DNA of 64,000 bases from an uncultured Bacteroidales bacterium (lineage in GTDB: Bacteria > Bacteroidota > Bacteroidia > Bacteroidales > F082), in assembly GCA_900318265.1 (NCBI GenBank), contig ONKA01000005.1, forward strand, positions 1 to 64,000, in the 5' to 3' direction. The notes beneath the pieces are model-generated. The model was not told where the DNA came from. It saw nothing but the letters and a program-made list of their open reading frames with translations, and ran no database searches. Position numbers and translations under genes: made by a program. Position 1 is the first letter of the stretch, and every line of letters starts with the position of its first letter. Positions 40,494-48,856 of this stretch are shown here, one piece after another.

Positions 40494-40986
40494 CATTGGT
40501 CTCGTCGATTACTGCAAAAAGCAGCTTGGTAGACCGTACTGGTATGGCGCCTTCGGGCAGAAGGCCACAAAGTCACTCTATGAGTACCTCAAAAAGACCT
40601 ATCCCAAGTATTACACCGCCGACGACTTCAAGGACCAGTTGGGAAAGAAGGTGCACGACTGCGTAGGATTGATCAAGGGGTATTTTTGGACGAAGGGCTC
40701 GGACTCGACCGAATACGAATACCAGAGCAACGACATGAAAGACATATCAGCCGACATGCTGTACAACCTCGCCGAACGCAAGGGTACCAACATGGACGAA
40801 ATGCCAAGAGTTCCCGGTGTCGCAGTCTTTATGCCCGGGCACGTAGGCGTGTACATTGGAGGATGCTGGGTGATTGAGGCCCGTGGGCACGCGTATGGTG
40901 TAGTGAAAACCAAACTTTGCCAGCGCAAATGGACAAAATGGGCATTCATTCCTGGACTTGAATATCATAATGAAATAACCAATTAA
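40480..40986 (+). CDS. NlpC/P60-like endolysin
   Basis: 168 aa. ATG 40480 follows an AGGAGG site. Catalytic Cys61 in VHDCVGLIKG, His121 in MPGHVGVYIGGCW and a third residue in VIEARGHAYG fit the CHAP/NlpC-P60 papain-like amidases of Bacteroides phages. There is no signal peptide, so export relies on the holin. Confidence 0.85.
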   Translation: MSKTNIGLVDYCKKQLGRPYWYGAFGQKATKSLYEYLKKTYPKYYTADDFKDQLGKKVHDCVGLIKGYFWTKGSDSTEYEYQSNDMKDISADMLYNLAERKGTNMDEMPRVPGVAVFMPGHVGVYIGGCWVIEARGHAYGVVKTKLCQRKWTKWAFIPGLEYHNEITN

Positions 40987-41000
40987 AGAAAGGAGCAAAA

Positions 41001-41336
41001 ATGAAGAAAATCGCAATTTGGCTCTCGGAGCACGCGGTAGTGCTGGGGAGCGGTGGAAAAGACAGTGTGCTGCATCTGTGGTGCATTGTAATCTCGTTCG
41101 TCCTGATGACCCTGTTCGGCATCTTGGGCTGGAATGGCAAGGCCTTTGAGGTGCTTTGCGCCGTCCTATTCCTCGGTGGGTCGGTAGTTCCGCCCATCGT
41201 GGCAGGAATCATTGCCTTGGTGAAGCATGATAAGTGGAATCCGTGGTACTGGTTCCCCATCGTCATCGGATTTGTCATTGGCGGCATCCTCGCCATAGTT
41301 GTCGGACTTATTGGTGGATGGTGTTCGCTATGGTAA
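41001..41336 (+). CDS. Membrane protein of the lysis region (111 aa)
   Basis: 111 aa with three or four hydrophobic segments (VISFVLMTLFGILGW, EVLCAVLFLGGSVVPPIVAG, WFPIVIGFVIGGILAIVVGL). AGGAG precedes the start. Possibly a second holin or antiholin. Confidence 0.6.
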   Translation: MKKIAIWLSEHAVVLGSGGKDSVLHLWCIVISFVLMTLFGILGWNGKAFEVLCAVLFLGGSVVPPIVAGIIALVKHDKWNPWYWFPIVIGFVIGGILAIVVGLIGGWCSLW

Positions 41337-41617
41337 AGAAACTTATCAAACTGCTCTATGACGTGAAGGCCGACAAGTGGCTACACCTGATTTGTGGATT
41401 GATTATCGCGCAGATAGCGTTTGCGCTACTCAGTCTCGATCTGCGTCTGCCTCAATGGGGTACTGCAATACTTGCACTTTGGACCTCTGCGTGTGCTGGC
41501 GGGGCAAAAGAGTTGATAGACCATTGCTTCAACGGCGTGCCGTCCTGGGCTGACTTTTGGTTTACCCTTGCAGGTGGCGCTATTGGTGTGGGTCTCGCAA
41601 TGCTGATACTGATATGA
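41330..41617 (+). CDS. Small YfiM-like (DUF2279-type) membrane protein
   Basis: 95 aa from ATG 41330. DVKADKWLHLICGLIIAQIA and GGAKELIDHCFNG, then a terminal TM helix, match small phage proteins with a conserved D-K-x-x-H and K-E-x-x-D pattern. Overlaps neighbours by 4-7 bp in the lysis cassette. Function unknown. Confidence 0.6.
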   Translation: MVKKLIKLLYDVKADKWLHLICGLIIAQIAFALLSLDLRLPQWGTAILALWTSACAGGAKELIDHCFNGVPSWADFWFTLAGGAIGVGLAMLILI

Positions 41618-42222
41618 AGAAAGAGACAAAGAACAATTTGATAATTGTGTCGCTGCTTTTATTGGTCATTGTCAGCGGCTTGCTTGGTGGCATGATTGGT
41701 TACAACCGAGCCAAAGCGAAATGCCAGACGCAGACCGGGACCGTGAGCGATACGACCTGGTTCACTCTTACCGAGGAAATCCCGGTACCATCCCCACCAG
41801 ACACGGTGACAAAAGTCGTAACAAAGGAAGTGTTGGTGCCGCTCGCTGATGTGGAGATAGATACCGACGTTGACTCGGCTCGGGTCACTCTACCGTTCGA
41901 GCAGCACCACGCCACCTTGGAAGACGTGGCCGAGGTATGGTATAGCGGTTATCAAACGAAGATTGATAGTGCTGTGGTATATCGACACGTCGTCACCGAA
42001 ATTATAAAGCAACCCTATGAGGTTACGGTGGCCAAGGAGCCGGTACTTACATTGGATGTCGGCATTGGCAATCACCAGTGGCAGACCCTTGATCCGTATG
42101 TCTTCGCCAAAGCCACCATCAAGGCTGACAGATGGAAGATTGAGCCGTATGCAGGCTATTCATATACAAGACAGCCGATGTTTGGGGTGAGCGTCTCGTA
42201 TAGCATGGTTTTGATACGGTGA
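41614..42222 (+). CDS. Spanin-like or DUF6808-type protein
   Basis: 202 aa with one N-terminal membrane anchor (NLIIVSLLLLVIVSGLLGGM) followed by a periplasmic region of beta-strand and short helical segments. The last part (RWKIEPYAGYSYTRQPMFGV) resembles an outer-membrane beta-hairpin. As the last gene of the lysis cassette it may act like an i-spanin linking the two membranes. Inference from position and topology. Confidence 0.5.
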   Translation: MKKETKNNLIIVSLLLLVIVSGLLGGMIGYNRAKAKCQTQTGTVSDTTWFTLTEEIPVPSPPDTVTKVVTKEVLVPLADVEIDTDVDSARVTLPFEQHHATLEDVAEVWYSGYQTKIDSAVVYRHVVTEIIKQPYEVTVAKEPVLTLDVGIGNHQWQTLDPYVFAKATIKADRWKIEPYAGYSYTRQPMFGVSVSYSMVLIR

Positions 42223-42262
42223 TGATTATTGGGAAATTTTTCTCTGGTTTCCGAAAATTTCC

Positions 42263-42335
42263 TATCTTTGCGGAGTCGAAAAGGTCTTTTCGATGTCCCT
42301 TTCGGAGCGGTCAGCGATGGCCGCTCCTTCTGTTT
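42263..42335 (+). ncRNA. Candidate small RNA at the prophage right end
   Basis: TATCTTTG (42263-42270) is a host-type -7 box with no protein gene after it. The predicted transcript starts near 42277 and holds two hairpins: TCGAAAAG/CTTTTCGA with a 2-nt loop (42276-42293) and GGAGCGG/CCGCTCC (42304-42327), followed by TTCTGTTT. A transcript of about 60 nt made in the lysogen fits. Confidence 0.4.
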
Positions 42336-42356
42336 GGTTGCAAATGTTGAATAATT

Positions 42357-42366
42357 GTTGCACAAT
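42357..42366 (+). repeat. Candidate integrase arm site, right end
   Basis: GTTGCACAAT, same orientation and sequence as the paired repeats at 1599-1620, 62 bp inside attR. The preceding bases (GAATAAT) also resemble those before the left copies. Confidence 0.4.
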
Positions 42367-42427
42367 TTGGATTTTGCCATTTTCATACAAAGCGGGTTTT
42401 CACCGATTTGCGTAGTGTTTTCCTCGG

Positions 42428-42473
42428 TGCATGGCATGCAAGAGGTCATCGGTTCGACTCCGTTATGCTCCAC
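42428..42473 (+). other. attR core (46 bp)
   Basis: Exact copy of 1424-1469, lacking the tRNA 5' half, so it is not a working tRNA. After position 42473 the sequence differs from attL (AAAC instead of CACA), marking the switch to host DNA. Confidence 0.92.
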
Positions 42474-42512
42474 AAACAAAAAAGCCTCACCGTTGGTGAG
42501 GCTTTTTTGTTT
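42474..42512. terminator. Bidirectional terminator abutting attR
   Basis: An 18-bp perfect inverted repeat with a 3-nt loop; stem centre GCCTCACC/GGTGAGGC flanked by A6 and T6. It starts on the first base after the attR core. Originally it terminated tRNA-Ala on one strand and the S41 peptidase gene on the other. Confidence 0.85.
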
Positions 42513-44092
42513 TACTGGTTCAGTTCTTGCATGGCACGTTGCAGAATCTCATCCATTGGCGCATAGATGGGATAGAAGCCCTCGTCGTCAAAGAGGTCGC
42601 GGGCAATGTAGGCCTTCAACAAGGTGTTGGCCTCGCGGCGCGCCACCTGCTGTTGTTCTTCAGTTCCCTTGATACCCTTCTCCCCTGCTCGCTTCACCAA
42701 CTCACCAAACATGGCGTCGCTCACTGCAAAAGAATGATCAAACGCCTCAACACTCTTATACCGCTGCAGCTGCGGACGGTGCTTGTCGGTGTAATCGAAA
42801 GCATACTGGTAGAGCAAGCCGGTATTAACGATGCGGTTGAAGTAATACTCAGTACTGTCGTCAACAAGCGGCACATAGATATCAGGCATAATGCCCCCAC
42901 CACCGTAGACGGTCTTTCCCTTCGGGGTGGTGAATTTCAACGAATCGGCGAAATGGATGCTGTCGGGATGGAAAAGCTCACCATTTTGGTAGCGGTCGTA
43001 GGATTCAAGCAAGTATTCCTCCTTATTACCGCTGTAGGGCTTTTGGATGCATCGACCCGTAGGCGTGTAATAGCGGGCCACGGTGAGACGAATGGCCGAC
43101 TGGTCGCTGAGCATGATCTGTTCTTGCACCAGGCCCTTGCCGAAGGAACGGCGCCCGATGATGGTGCCACGGTCATTGTCCTGCAAAGCTCCAGCAACGA
43201 TTTCGCTCGCACTGGCCGACTCACCATCAATAAGGACCACCACTGGCATTTCTTCCAGCATACCACGACGACGTGCTTTCATATAGTTCCGCGGTCGGTT
43301 GCGCCCTTCGGTGTAGACGATGAGGCTGCCCTTGGGTAGAAACTCGTCGGCGATGTCGACGGCAGCAGCAAGATAGCCACCCGTATTGCCGCGAAGGTCG
43401 AATATAAGCTGCTTCATGCCTTGGGCTTCCAAATTAATCACCGCATTCTTGAACTCACTCACCGTAGTGGCTGAGAACTTGCTCAGCTTGAGATATCCTG
43501 TCTTTTCGTCCAGCATATAGGCGATGTCGACGCTATAGGTCGGGATGGCATCGCGAGTGATGGTGTAGTCAAGCAAGCCCTCTACCCCACGGCGTAATAT
43601 GCGCACACGTACCTTGGTCCCTTTTGGTCCTTTCAGCTTACGCATCACGTCTTCGTTCTTCAGCTTCTTATTGGCCATCAAGGTGTCGTCGACATAGACG
43701 ATACGGTCGCCCGCAAGGAGACCCACCTTCTCGGAAGGTCCTCCTTTGATGACGTTGACGATGGCAACGGTGTCTTTTTCCAAGCGGAACTGCACGCCGA
43801 TGCCGTCGAAGCTGCCCAAGAGCGGGTCGTTCACCTCGTTGAAATCGTCCAAAGAGATATAGTCGCTATGCGGGTCGAGCTCCTCCATCAAAGCAGCAAT
43901 AGCCTCGTCTTGCAACTTCTGCGCATCGGGCTTTTCAACATAGTCGTTGTCCACATACCACATCACCTCGTCGAATTTGGTGCCACCTTCGACTTGAATC
44001 TTCTTGGCTACACCTTTATTAATATATAGGCCGATGAGGATGCCTAACAAGAGCAGGATGATGACCCAGATGGGGCGAATTCGATTTTCCAT
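42512..44092 (-). CDS. S41 family C-terminal processing peptidase
   Basis: 526 aa. N-terminal membrane anchor (IWVIILLLLGILIGLYI), PDZ domain around residues 90-165 (GIGVQFRLEKDTVAIVNVIK, GLLAGDRIVYVDD), then the S41 core with the catalytic serine in DGESASASEIVAGALQ (about 290-305) and Lys319 in RRSFGKGLVQ. These proteases trim periplasmic proteins from their C-termini. The gene is complete and ends at the terminator next to the prophage. Confidence 0.92.
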   Translation of the reverse strand: MENRIRPIWVIILLLLGILIGLYINKGVAKKIQVEGGTKFDEVMWYVDNDYVEKPDAQKLQDEAIAALMEELDPHSDYISLDDFNEVNDPLLGSFDGIGVQFRLEKDTVAIVNVIKGGPSEKVGLLAGDRIVYVDDTLMANKKLKNEDVMRKLKGPKGTKVRVRILRRGVEGLLDYTITRDAIPTYSVDIAYMLDEKTGYLKLSKFSATTVSEFKNAVINLEAQGMKQLIFDLRGNTGGYLAAAVDIADEFLPKGSLIVYTEGRNRPRNYMKARRRGMLEEMPVVVLIDGESASASEIVAGALQDNDRGTIIGRRSFGKGLVQEQIMLSDQSAIRLTVARYYTPTGRCIQKPYSGNKEEYLLESYDRYQNGELFHPDSIHFADSLKFTTPKGKTVYGGGGIMPDIYVPLVDDSTEYYFNRIVNTGLLYQYAFDYTDKHRPQLQRYKSVEAFDHSFAVSDAMFGELVKRAGEKGIKGTEEQQQVARREANTLLKAYIARDLFDDEGFYPIYAPMDEILQRAMQELNQ

Positions 44093-44102
44093 TGTTTCTA
44101 TT

Positions 44103-44190
44103 AATTAGGAATGCTGAATGAGGAATGCTGAATAATGAGGTTCATTCCGCATTCAACATTCAGCATTCAACATTCAGCATTCAGCATTAA
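44103..44190. repeat. Intergenic GAATGCTGAAT word repeats
   Basis: GGAATGCTGAAT occurs twice directly, then its reverse form ATTCAGCATT/ATTCAACATT occurs several times, so the segment can fold back on itself. A related block with the same words lies at 57150-57200. It fills the gap between the S41 gene and fabD. Confidence 0.7.
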
Positions 44191-44193
44191 ATA

Positions 44194-45078
44194 CTATACT
44201 GTAGCGCTTGACAGCTCAAGGTTGCGGTCCATCTTGCGGAACAAGCCTTGCAGCACCGTGCCGGGACCCACCTCAACGACTGAACGCACGCCCGTGGCAA
44301 GGATGTTGCTCATGGTCTGCGTCCACAGCACTGGAGAGGTAAGCTGGGCGATGAGGTTCTTCTTGATGATTTCAGGGTCGTTGACCGATTGTCCGGTGAC
44401 GTTTTGGTAGATGGGGCAAATGCCTTGGTTGAAAGTCGTCTCCTTGATGGCGTCAGCCAATTCCACTCGAGCCGGCTCCATCAGCGGGCTATGGAATGCA
44501 CCGCCCACACTCAGCGGCACCACGCGCTTGGCACCCGCTTCCTTCAGCTTCTCAGAAGCGGCAGCCACACCCTCCACCGAGCCAGAGATGACCAATTGGC
44601 CAGGACAGTTGTAGTTGGCAGGCACCACCACCAAATCCTTCACCGAGTTGCAGATGCTCTCGATGGTGGCATCTTCCATGCCAATGACGGCTGCCATAGT
44701 GCCAGGCTGAGCCTCACAGGCCTTCTGCATGGCCATCGCACGCTTGCTCACAAGACGCAAACCGTCTTCAAAACCGAGCACCTTGTTGGCGACAAGGGCA
44801 GAAAACTCACCCAAAGAATGTCCTGCCACCATGGTGGGATCGAAATCCTCGAGCATCGAAGCCAAGATGACCGAATGAAGGAAGATGGCCGGTTGCGTCA
44901 CCTTGGTTTGACGCAAGTCTTCTTCCGTGCCTTCAAACATAACATCCGTGATCTTAAACTTCAGGATACTATTGGCTTTCTTGAACATATCCTTGGCTTT
45001 CGGGAACTTGTCATACAAATCCTTTCCCATCCCGACAAATTGGGCCCCTTGACCGGGGAAAACATATGCTTTTATCAT
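44194..45078 (-). CDS. fabD: Malonyl-CoA:ACP transacylase
   Basis: 294 aa, standard length. It transfers malonyl from CoA to acyl carrier protein for fatty acid synthesis. FPGQGAQFVGMGKDLYD is at the N-terminus, the nucleophile Ser88 in GHSLGE and His196 in GGAFHSPLM; TSPVLWTQTM and GPGTVLQGL close the family pattern. Upstream 45079-45123 holds repeated ATTCAAAGATT words. Confidence 0.95.
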   Translation of the reverse strand: MIKAYVFPGQGAQFVGMGKDLYDKFPKAKDMFKKANSILKFKITDVMFEGTEEDLRQTKVTQPAIFLHSVILASMLEDFDPTMVAGHSLGEFSALVANKVLGFEDGLRLVSKRAMAMQKACEAQPGTMAAVIGMEDATIESICNSVKDLVVVPANYNCPGQLVISGSVEGVAAASEKLKEAGAKRVVPLSVGGAFHSPLMEPARVELADAIKETTFNQGICPIYQNVTGQSVNDPEIIKKNLIAQLTSPVLWTQTMSNILATGVRSVVEVGPGTVLQGLFRKMDRNLELSSATV

Positions 45079-45123
45079 TGTGTGATTTAAAATTTAATAT
45101 TCAAAGATTCAAAATTCAAAGAT

Positions 45124-45744
45124 TTAGTGTAGGTTGCTACCTATCAATTGGAAAAACTCTTCCCGTGTCGACTCGCGTTCAAAGGCACCTATGAAGTCGC
45201 TCGTTGTGGTCACCGCGCTCTGCTTCTGCACACCACGCATCGACATGCACAAATGTCGTGCCTCGATGACGACGGCAACGCCCAAGGGGTGTAAGGCCTC
45301 GTTGATGGCATTCTTGATCTGGGTGGTCAGGCGTTCCTGCACCTGAAGGCGACGCGAATAAGCCTCAACCACACGGGCAATCTTGCTCAACCCCGTGATA
45401 TAGCCATTGGGGATGTATCCCACGTGTGCCTTGCCGATGAATGGAATCAGATGGTGCTCACACAACGAATACACTTCAATGTCCTTGACGATAACCATCT
45501 GACGGTAGTCCTCCTTGAACTTGGCTGACAACAAGATTTCCATCGGGTCCTGCTGATAGCCATGGGTAAGGAACTGCATCGACCTCGCCATGCGCAAAGG
45601 CGTCTTCAGAAGGCCCTCACGCTGGGGGTCTTCACCCAAGAGCTCCAGGATGGCGGTGTAATGCTCCTGAAGTTTGGCCAAACGCTCGGGGTCGTACTGT
45701 TCGATGGCTTCGTACCCGAGGCGTTTCCTATGCATTTCATCCAT
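45124..45744 (-). CDS. folE: GTP cyclohydrolase I
   Basis: 206 aa from ATG 45744; a TTG two codons earlier overlaps the upstream stop. It catalyses the first step of tetrahydrofolate/pterin synthesis from GTP. Zinc-binding and catalytic motifs are present: [40 protein letters not shown] and [13 protein letters not shown]. It follows bactofilin closely, suggesting one transcript. Confidence 0.95.
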   Translation of the reverse strand: MDEMHRKRLGYEAIEQYDPERLAKLQEHYTAILELLGEDPQREGLLKTPLRMARSMQFLTHGYQQDPMEILLSAKFKEDYRQMVIVKDIEVYSLCEHHLIPFIGKAHVGYIPNGYITGLSKIARVVEAYSRRLQVQERLTTQIKNAINEALHPLGVAVVIEARHLCMSMRGVQKQSAVTTTSDFIGAFERESTREEFFQLIGSNLH

Positions 45745-45746
45745 CG

Positions 45747-46115
45747 TCAACCGATTTTTTGCTTAGGCATGGCCACCGTCGACTGCTGTCCCATAACGCA
45801 CTTGCCCGTAAACTGGGCACCCACTTCGATGAGCAGTTGTTTGGTGTTCAGGTCGACTTCCACTTTCGAGGTCGACTTCAAGGCGGTCAGTTCTTCCGTA
45901 GTGATATTACCTTTCACCACGCCTGATATTTCGGCTTGTTTGCAGTTGAGGTCGCCTTCCATGACGCCGGTTTGGCCAATCACGACCTTACCGTTGGATT
46001 TCAGCGAGCCAATCAGATGTCCGTCGATACGGATGTCGCCATTCGATTCAATGTCACCCTTGATGGTGGTGCCGGTACCGAGGAGATTACGTACTTGTGA
46101 TTCCATTAGTGCCAT
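45747..46115 (-). CDS. Bactofilin (polymer-forming cytoskeletal protein)
   Basis: 122 aa. The repeated right-handed beta-helix pattern is plain: [40 protein letters not shown], then [15 protein letters not shown]. Bactofilins form filaments without nucleotides and affect cell shape or envelope organisation. It sits 6 bp after the PorW-like gene and 2 bp before folE. Confidence 0.9.
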   Translation of the reverse strand: MALMESQVRNLLGTGTTIKGDIESNGDIRIDGHLIGSLKSNGKVVIGQTGVMEGDLNCKQAEISGVVKGNITTEELTALKSTSKVEVDLNTKQLLIEVGAQFTGKCVMGQQSTVAMPKQKIG

Positions 46116-46121
46116 AACGCT

Positions 46122-48788
46122 TTATTTTTTAATGTTGGATTCGTAAAAAGTGTTGTATTCGTCCATGTCTTTCGACTGGTAGAAGAGAGGATAGTTCTTG
46201 ATAGATATAGGTATGATCTTGTATTTCGCCTTGTCGATGCCGCCAAAGACATAGTCGGACATTTGCATCGAGGTGATGTAGTCGGCGGCTTTCTGTTGGC
46301 TTTCAAAGCTGCCTATGGTGATGATAGTGCGCGCATCGTCAAGCACAACGTTTTTAACGTTGAATGTACGCGTGCGGTGCTCCTTCTTGTTGAAGTCGCT
46401 GATGCGAACCAACATCGGGTCGACACGCACCGACTTGGAGTCACACACGATCATGGCAAAATGCTCAATATTGGGTTCGTATGTGTATAAAGCGGCTTTC
46501 TTCACTTCTGGCTTATCGCCACCTTCGCCTTTATCGATATCCGTCAACACCAAACCGAGATGATACTCCTCATTGACATTCTCCAGCACACGTTGGGCGT
46601 ATGGAGTGATGCTGCTGTGAGGATAGGTGCGCACCAAGTTGTACAAGGCGAAAGCCATGGTGTCAACCGATACCAAACGTCCTTCGGCAACGGCATGCAG
46701 GAAAGCAAAACGTGGCATGAAAGCGGTATCGGATTCATATAGCTTCATGGCTCGTTCGGTGTTCATCTTCACGCGATAGAACTGACCCTGCTCAAAGGCC
46801 TCATAGGTCTTGCTGTAGAAATTGGAGGCTTCCCGCTCTTGCTCTTGGAGTTTCTCGAAATAGCTCGGGTCGTTGATAAACTCAGCATAGCTCGAAGTGG
46901 GATACTTGTCAAAGATCTTACCTTTGTAGACCAACGATTCTTCTTCGTGATTGAGGTCTTTGTGCAACTTATAGAGTGCATACCATGTGGGCAGCTCCTG
47001 CTTGTTGTTCGGATAACGGTTGTCGAGCTGTTCATACGACTCGATGGAACGAGGCAAATCCGACAAACGGTCCATATAGAGGAATCCCAGATGATAAAGA
47101 CCATCGGCAATAAGCGAGTCGGCCACTTCTTTCTGTTCAGGAGAAAAAGGCAGGTCGACGAGATAGTAACCACGATCGTGGGGCGTGAGGGAGCCACTCA
47201 AGGTGTCTTGTTTGGCGCCCTGGCCTGCAGTCGGATCTCCTCCTCCATCGCCATTGAGGGCTGCAGCCAGACTCCTACGGTCGCTGATGCGCCAGTTATC
47301 CTCGTTCTTACGCATACCCCACTTGCGGGTAAATTCCGTGATGCCCTTCGAGACCGAAGTCTGGTTGTAGAAATACCAAGAGCCACTGGTCGGGTTTGAG
47401 GTCGGTTCCGACTTGACTTGATCGTCGCCCACAGTCGAACCCATCAGTGCCAGCTGCTCCTCATATTCACGACGTTCCTTCTCGATTTGCTCTTGTTCGA
47501 TGACTTGCGCGATGATGCGGTCGATGAGGGCATTGCGCGACACCGAGTCCATGGCAGCCACACGCATCAAGCTGTCTTGAGTACGCACCACGTTGGAATA
47601 CATCACCAGTTCGTTCAGCGTCCGCGAGATGTTCATGATGCTGTCGTAGCCTTCATACTCGCGGTTCATGCTGGTGACAGCGGTATCGTAATAAGCTTGT
47701 GCGAGCTCGTATTGGTTTTTCTCGAAGAGCATCGAAGCCGCTTTCAGCGACGACTGTGCCCTTTGAATCTGGTTGTCCTTGTAGGCAGCCACCGACTTAC
47801 GAAGGTAGTCGATGGACTTGTTTTCGTCGCCTTCGCGGAGAGCAAGCTCTGCCATGGCATAATAGATGCGGTCGCGGTATTCCTCATTGTTGGAGTCGCG
47901 CAGCATCTTGTTCAGCATCTTATACAGCTCTGTAGCGTTATCTGACGTGCCCATCTTGGCCATATTCATCCTCGACTCAAACACCATCTCATACTCGGGA
48001 TTGCGCTTGATGACCTTCTTGAACTGCGCCGTGGCACGTTGCGCATCGCCTTGATGCATATAGATCTGCCCCAAGATGAACATAGCGCGGGTGCGCAGGT
48101 CTTGGTCACGGTTGAGCAGGATGCCGTTTTTCAGGTATTTGACAGCATTGTTGTAGTCCTTGACAGCGATGTAGTAGTCGGCGATGGTGAAGTCGAGATT
48201 ACGCATCAGCTCCTTAGGCTGTTTGTTCAGTCCAGCCACCTTAGCTTGCAACTGCTCAATCATGGCCACAGCCTTGGGGTATTCTTCGGTTTGGATATAG
48301 GTCTTGATGAGCCACATGTTGGCCACATGCGCGATATCGTTGTAGTTGTATTCGTTGGCCACAAAGTCGAAGGTGCGCTTGGCCGGGATGTAGTCGTGCT
48401 TGAAGAAATGTGCCTTACCCATGACGAGATAGGCATCGTCAATCCATTTCACGCGCTCGCGGCTACCGAAGTTCATGGAGTGTTTTTGGACGCAGATGGA
48501 GGTCTTTTCCAAGGCGCGGTCCATGGTGGAATTGAGCGACATTCCGTTCTGCTGCGTGCCGTAGTTGTAGACGCGGAGCACCTTGGTGTAATCGTCTTTC
48601 ACGGCCGTGCGGAGTTGCTTCTCGCCGTCCATCACTGCCAATTCTCCGTTGAAATAGATGTTGTAATGGCTCGTCAGGTTATGGTACATGCGGCGGGTCA
48701 GCGTGTTTTTCTTGGTCGAGCAGCCACTCAAAAGCAGCAGCGCCATCACGCAGCCCATCGTCATGATTATGTTGGTTCTTCTATGCAC
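46122..48788 (-). CDS. porW: PorW/SprE-type TPR lipoprotein of the type IX system
   Basis: 888 aa. GTG start at 48788 gives HRRTNII before the hydrophobic part and lipobox LLLSGC; ATG 48764 is an alternative. TTKKN-like STKKNTLTRRMYHNLTSHYN after the lipid cysteine and many TPR helices (residues about 60-420 and 560-700) match PorW of Porphyromonas and SprE of Flavobacterium, which support type IX secretion and gliding. The last 80 residues contain SPOR-like ITIGSFESQQKAADYITSMQ. Confidence 0.8.
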   Translation of the reverse strand: MHRRTNIIMTMGCVMALLLLSGCSTKKNTLTRRMYHNLTSHYNIYFNGELAVMDGEKQLRTAVKDDYTKVLRVYNYGTQQNGMSLNSTMDRALEKTSICVQKHSMNFGSRERVKWIDDAYLVMGKAHFFKHDYIPAKRTFDFVANEYNYNDIAHVANMWLIKTYIQTEEYPKAVAMIEQLQAKVAGLNKQPKELMRNLDFTIADYYIAVKDYNNAVKYLKNGILLNRDQDLRTRAMFILGQIYMHQGDAQRATAQFKKVIKRNPEYEMVFESRMNMAKMGTSDNATELYKMLNKMLRDSNNEEYRDRIYYAMAELALREGDENKSIDYLRKSVAAYKDNQIQRAQSSLKAASMLFEKNQYELAQAYYDTAVTSMNREYEGYDSIMNISRTLNELVMYSNVVRTQDSLMRVAAMDSVSRNALIDRIIAQVIEQEQIEKERREYEEQLALMGSTVGDDQVKSEPTSNPTSGSWYFYNQTSVSKGITEFTRKWGMRKNEDNWRISDRRSLAAALNGDGGGDPTAGQGAKQDTLSGSLTPHDRGYYLVDLPFSPEQKEVADSLIADGLYHLGFLYMDRLSDLPRSIESYEQLDNRYPNNKQELPTWYALYKLHKDLNHEEESLVYKGKIFDKYPTSSYAEFINDPSYFEKLQEQEREASNFYSKTYEAFEQGQFYRVKMNTERAMKLYESDTAFMPRFAFLHAVAEGRLVSVDTMAFALYNLVRTYPHSSITPYAQRVLENVNEEYHLGLVLTDIDKGEGGDKPEVKKAALYTYEPNIEHFAMIVCDSKSVRVDPMLVRISDFNKKEHRTRTFNVKNVVLDDARTIITIGSFESQQKAADYITSMQMSDYVFGGIDKAKYKIIPISIKNYPLFYQSKDMDEYNTFYESNIKK

Positions 48789-48856
48789 TTCGTTGTCGTT
48801 TTAATAAAAGGATAACTCCAATTTGGCTCGGATATTACAAAAGAGCCACAGAAAAG

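Noticed and set aside
42428-42473. Second tRNA-Ala at the prophage right end
   Set aside because: Only the 3' half is present; it is the attR core and lacks the acceptor 5' strand and D-arm.
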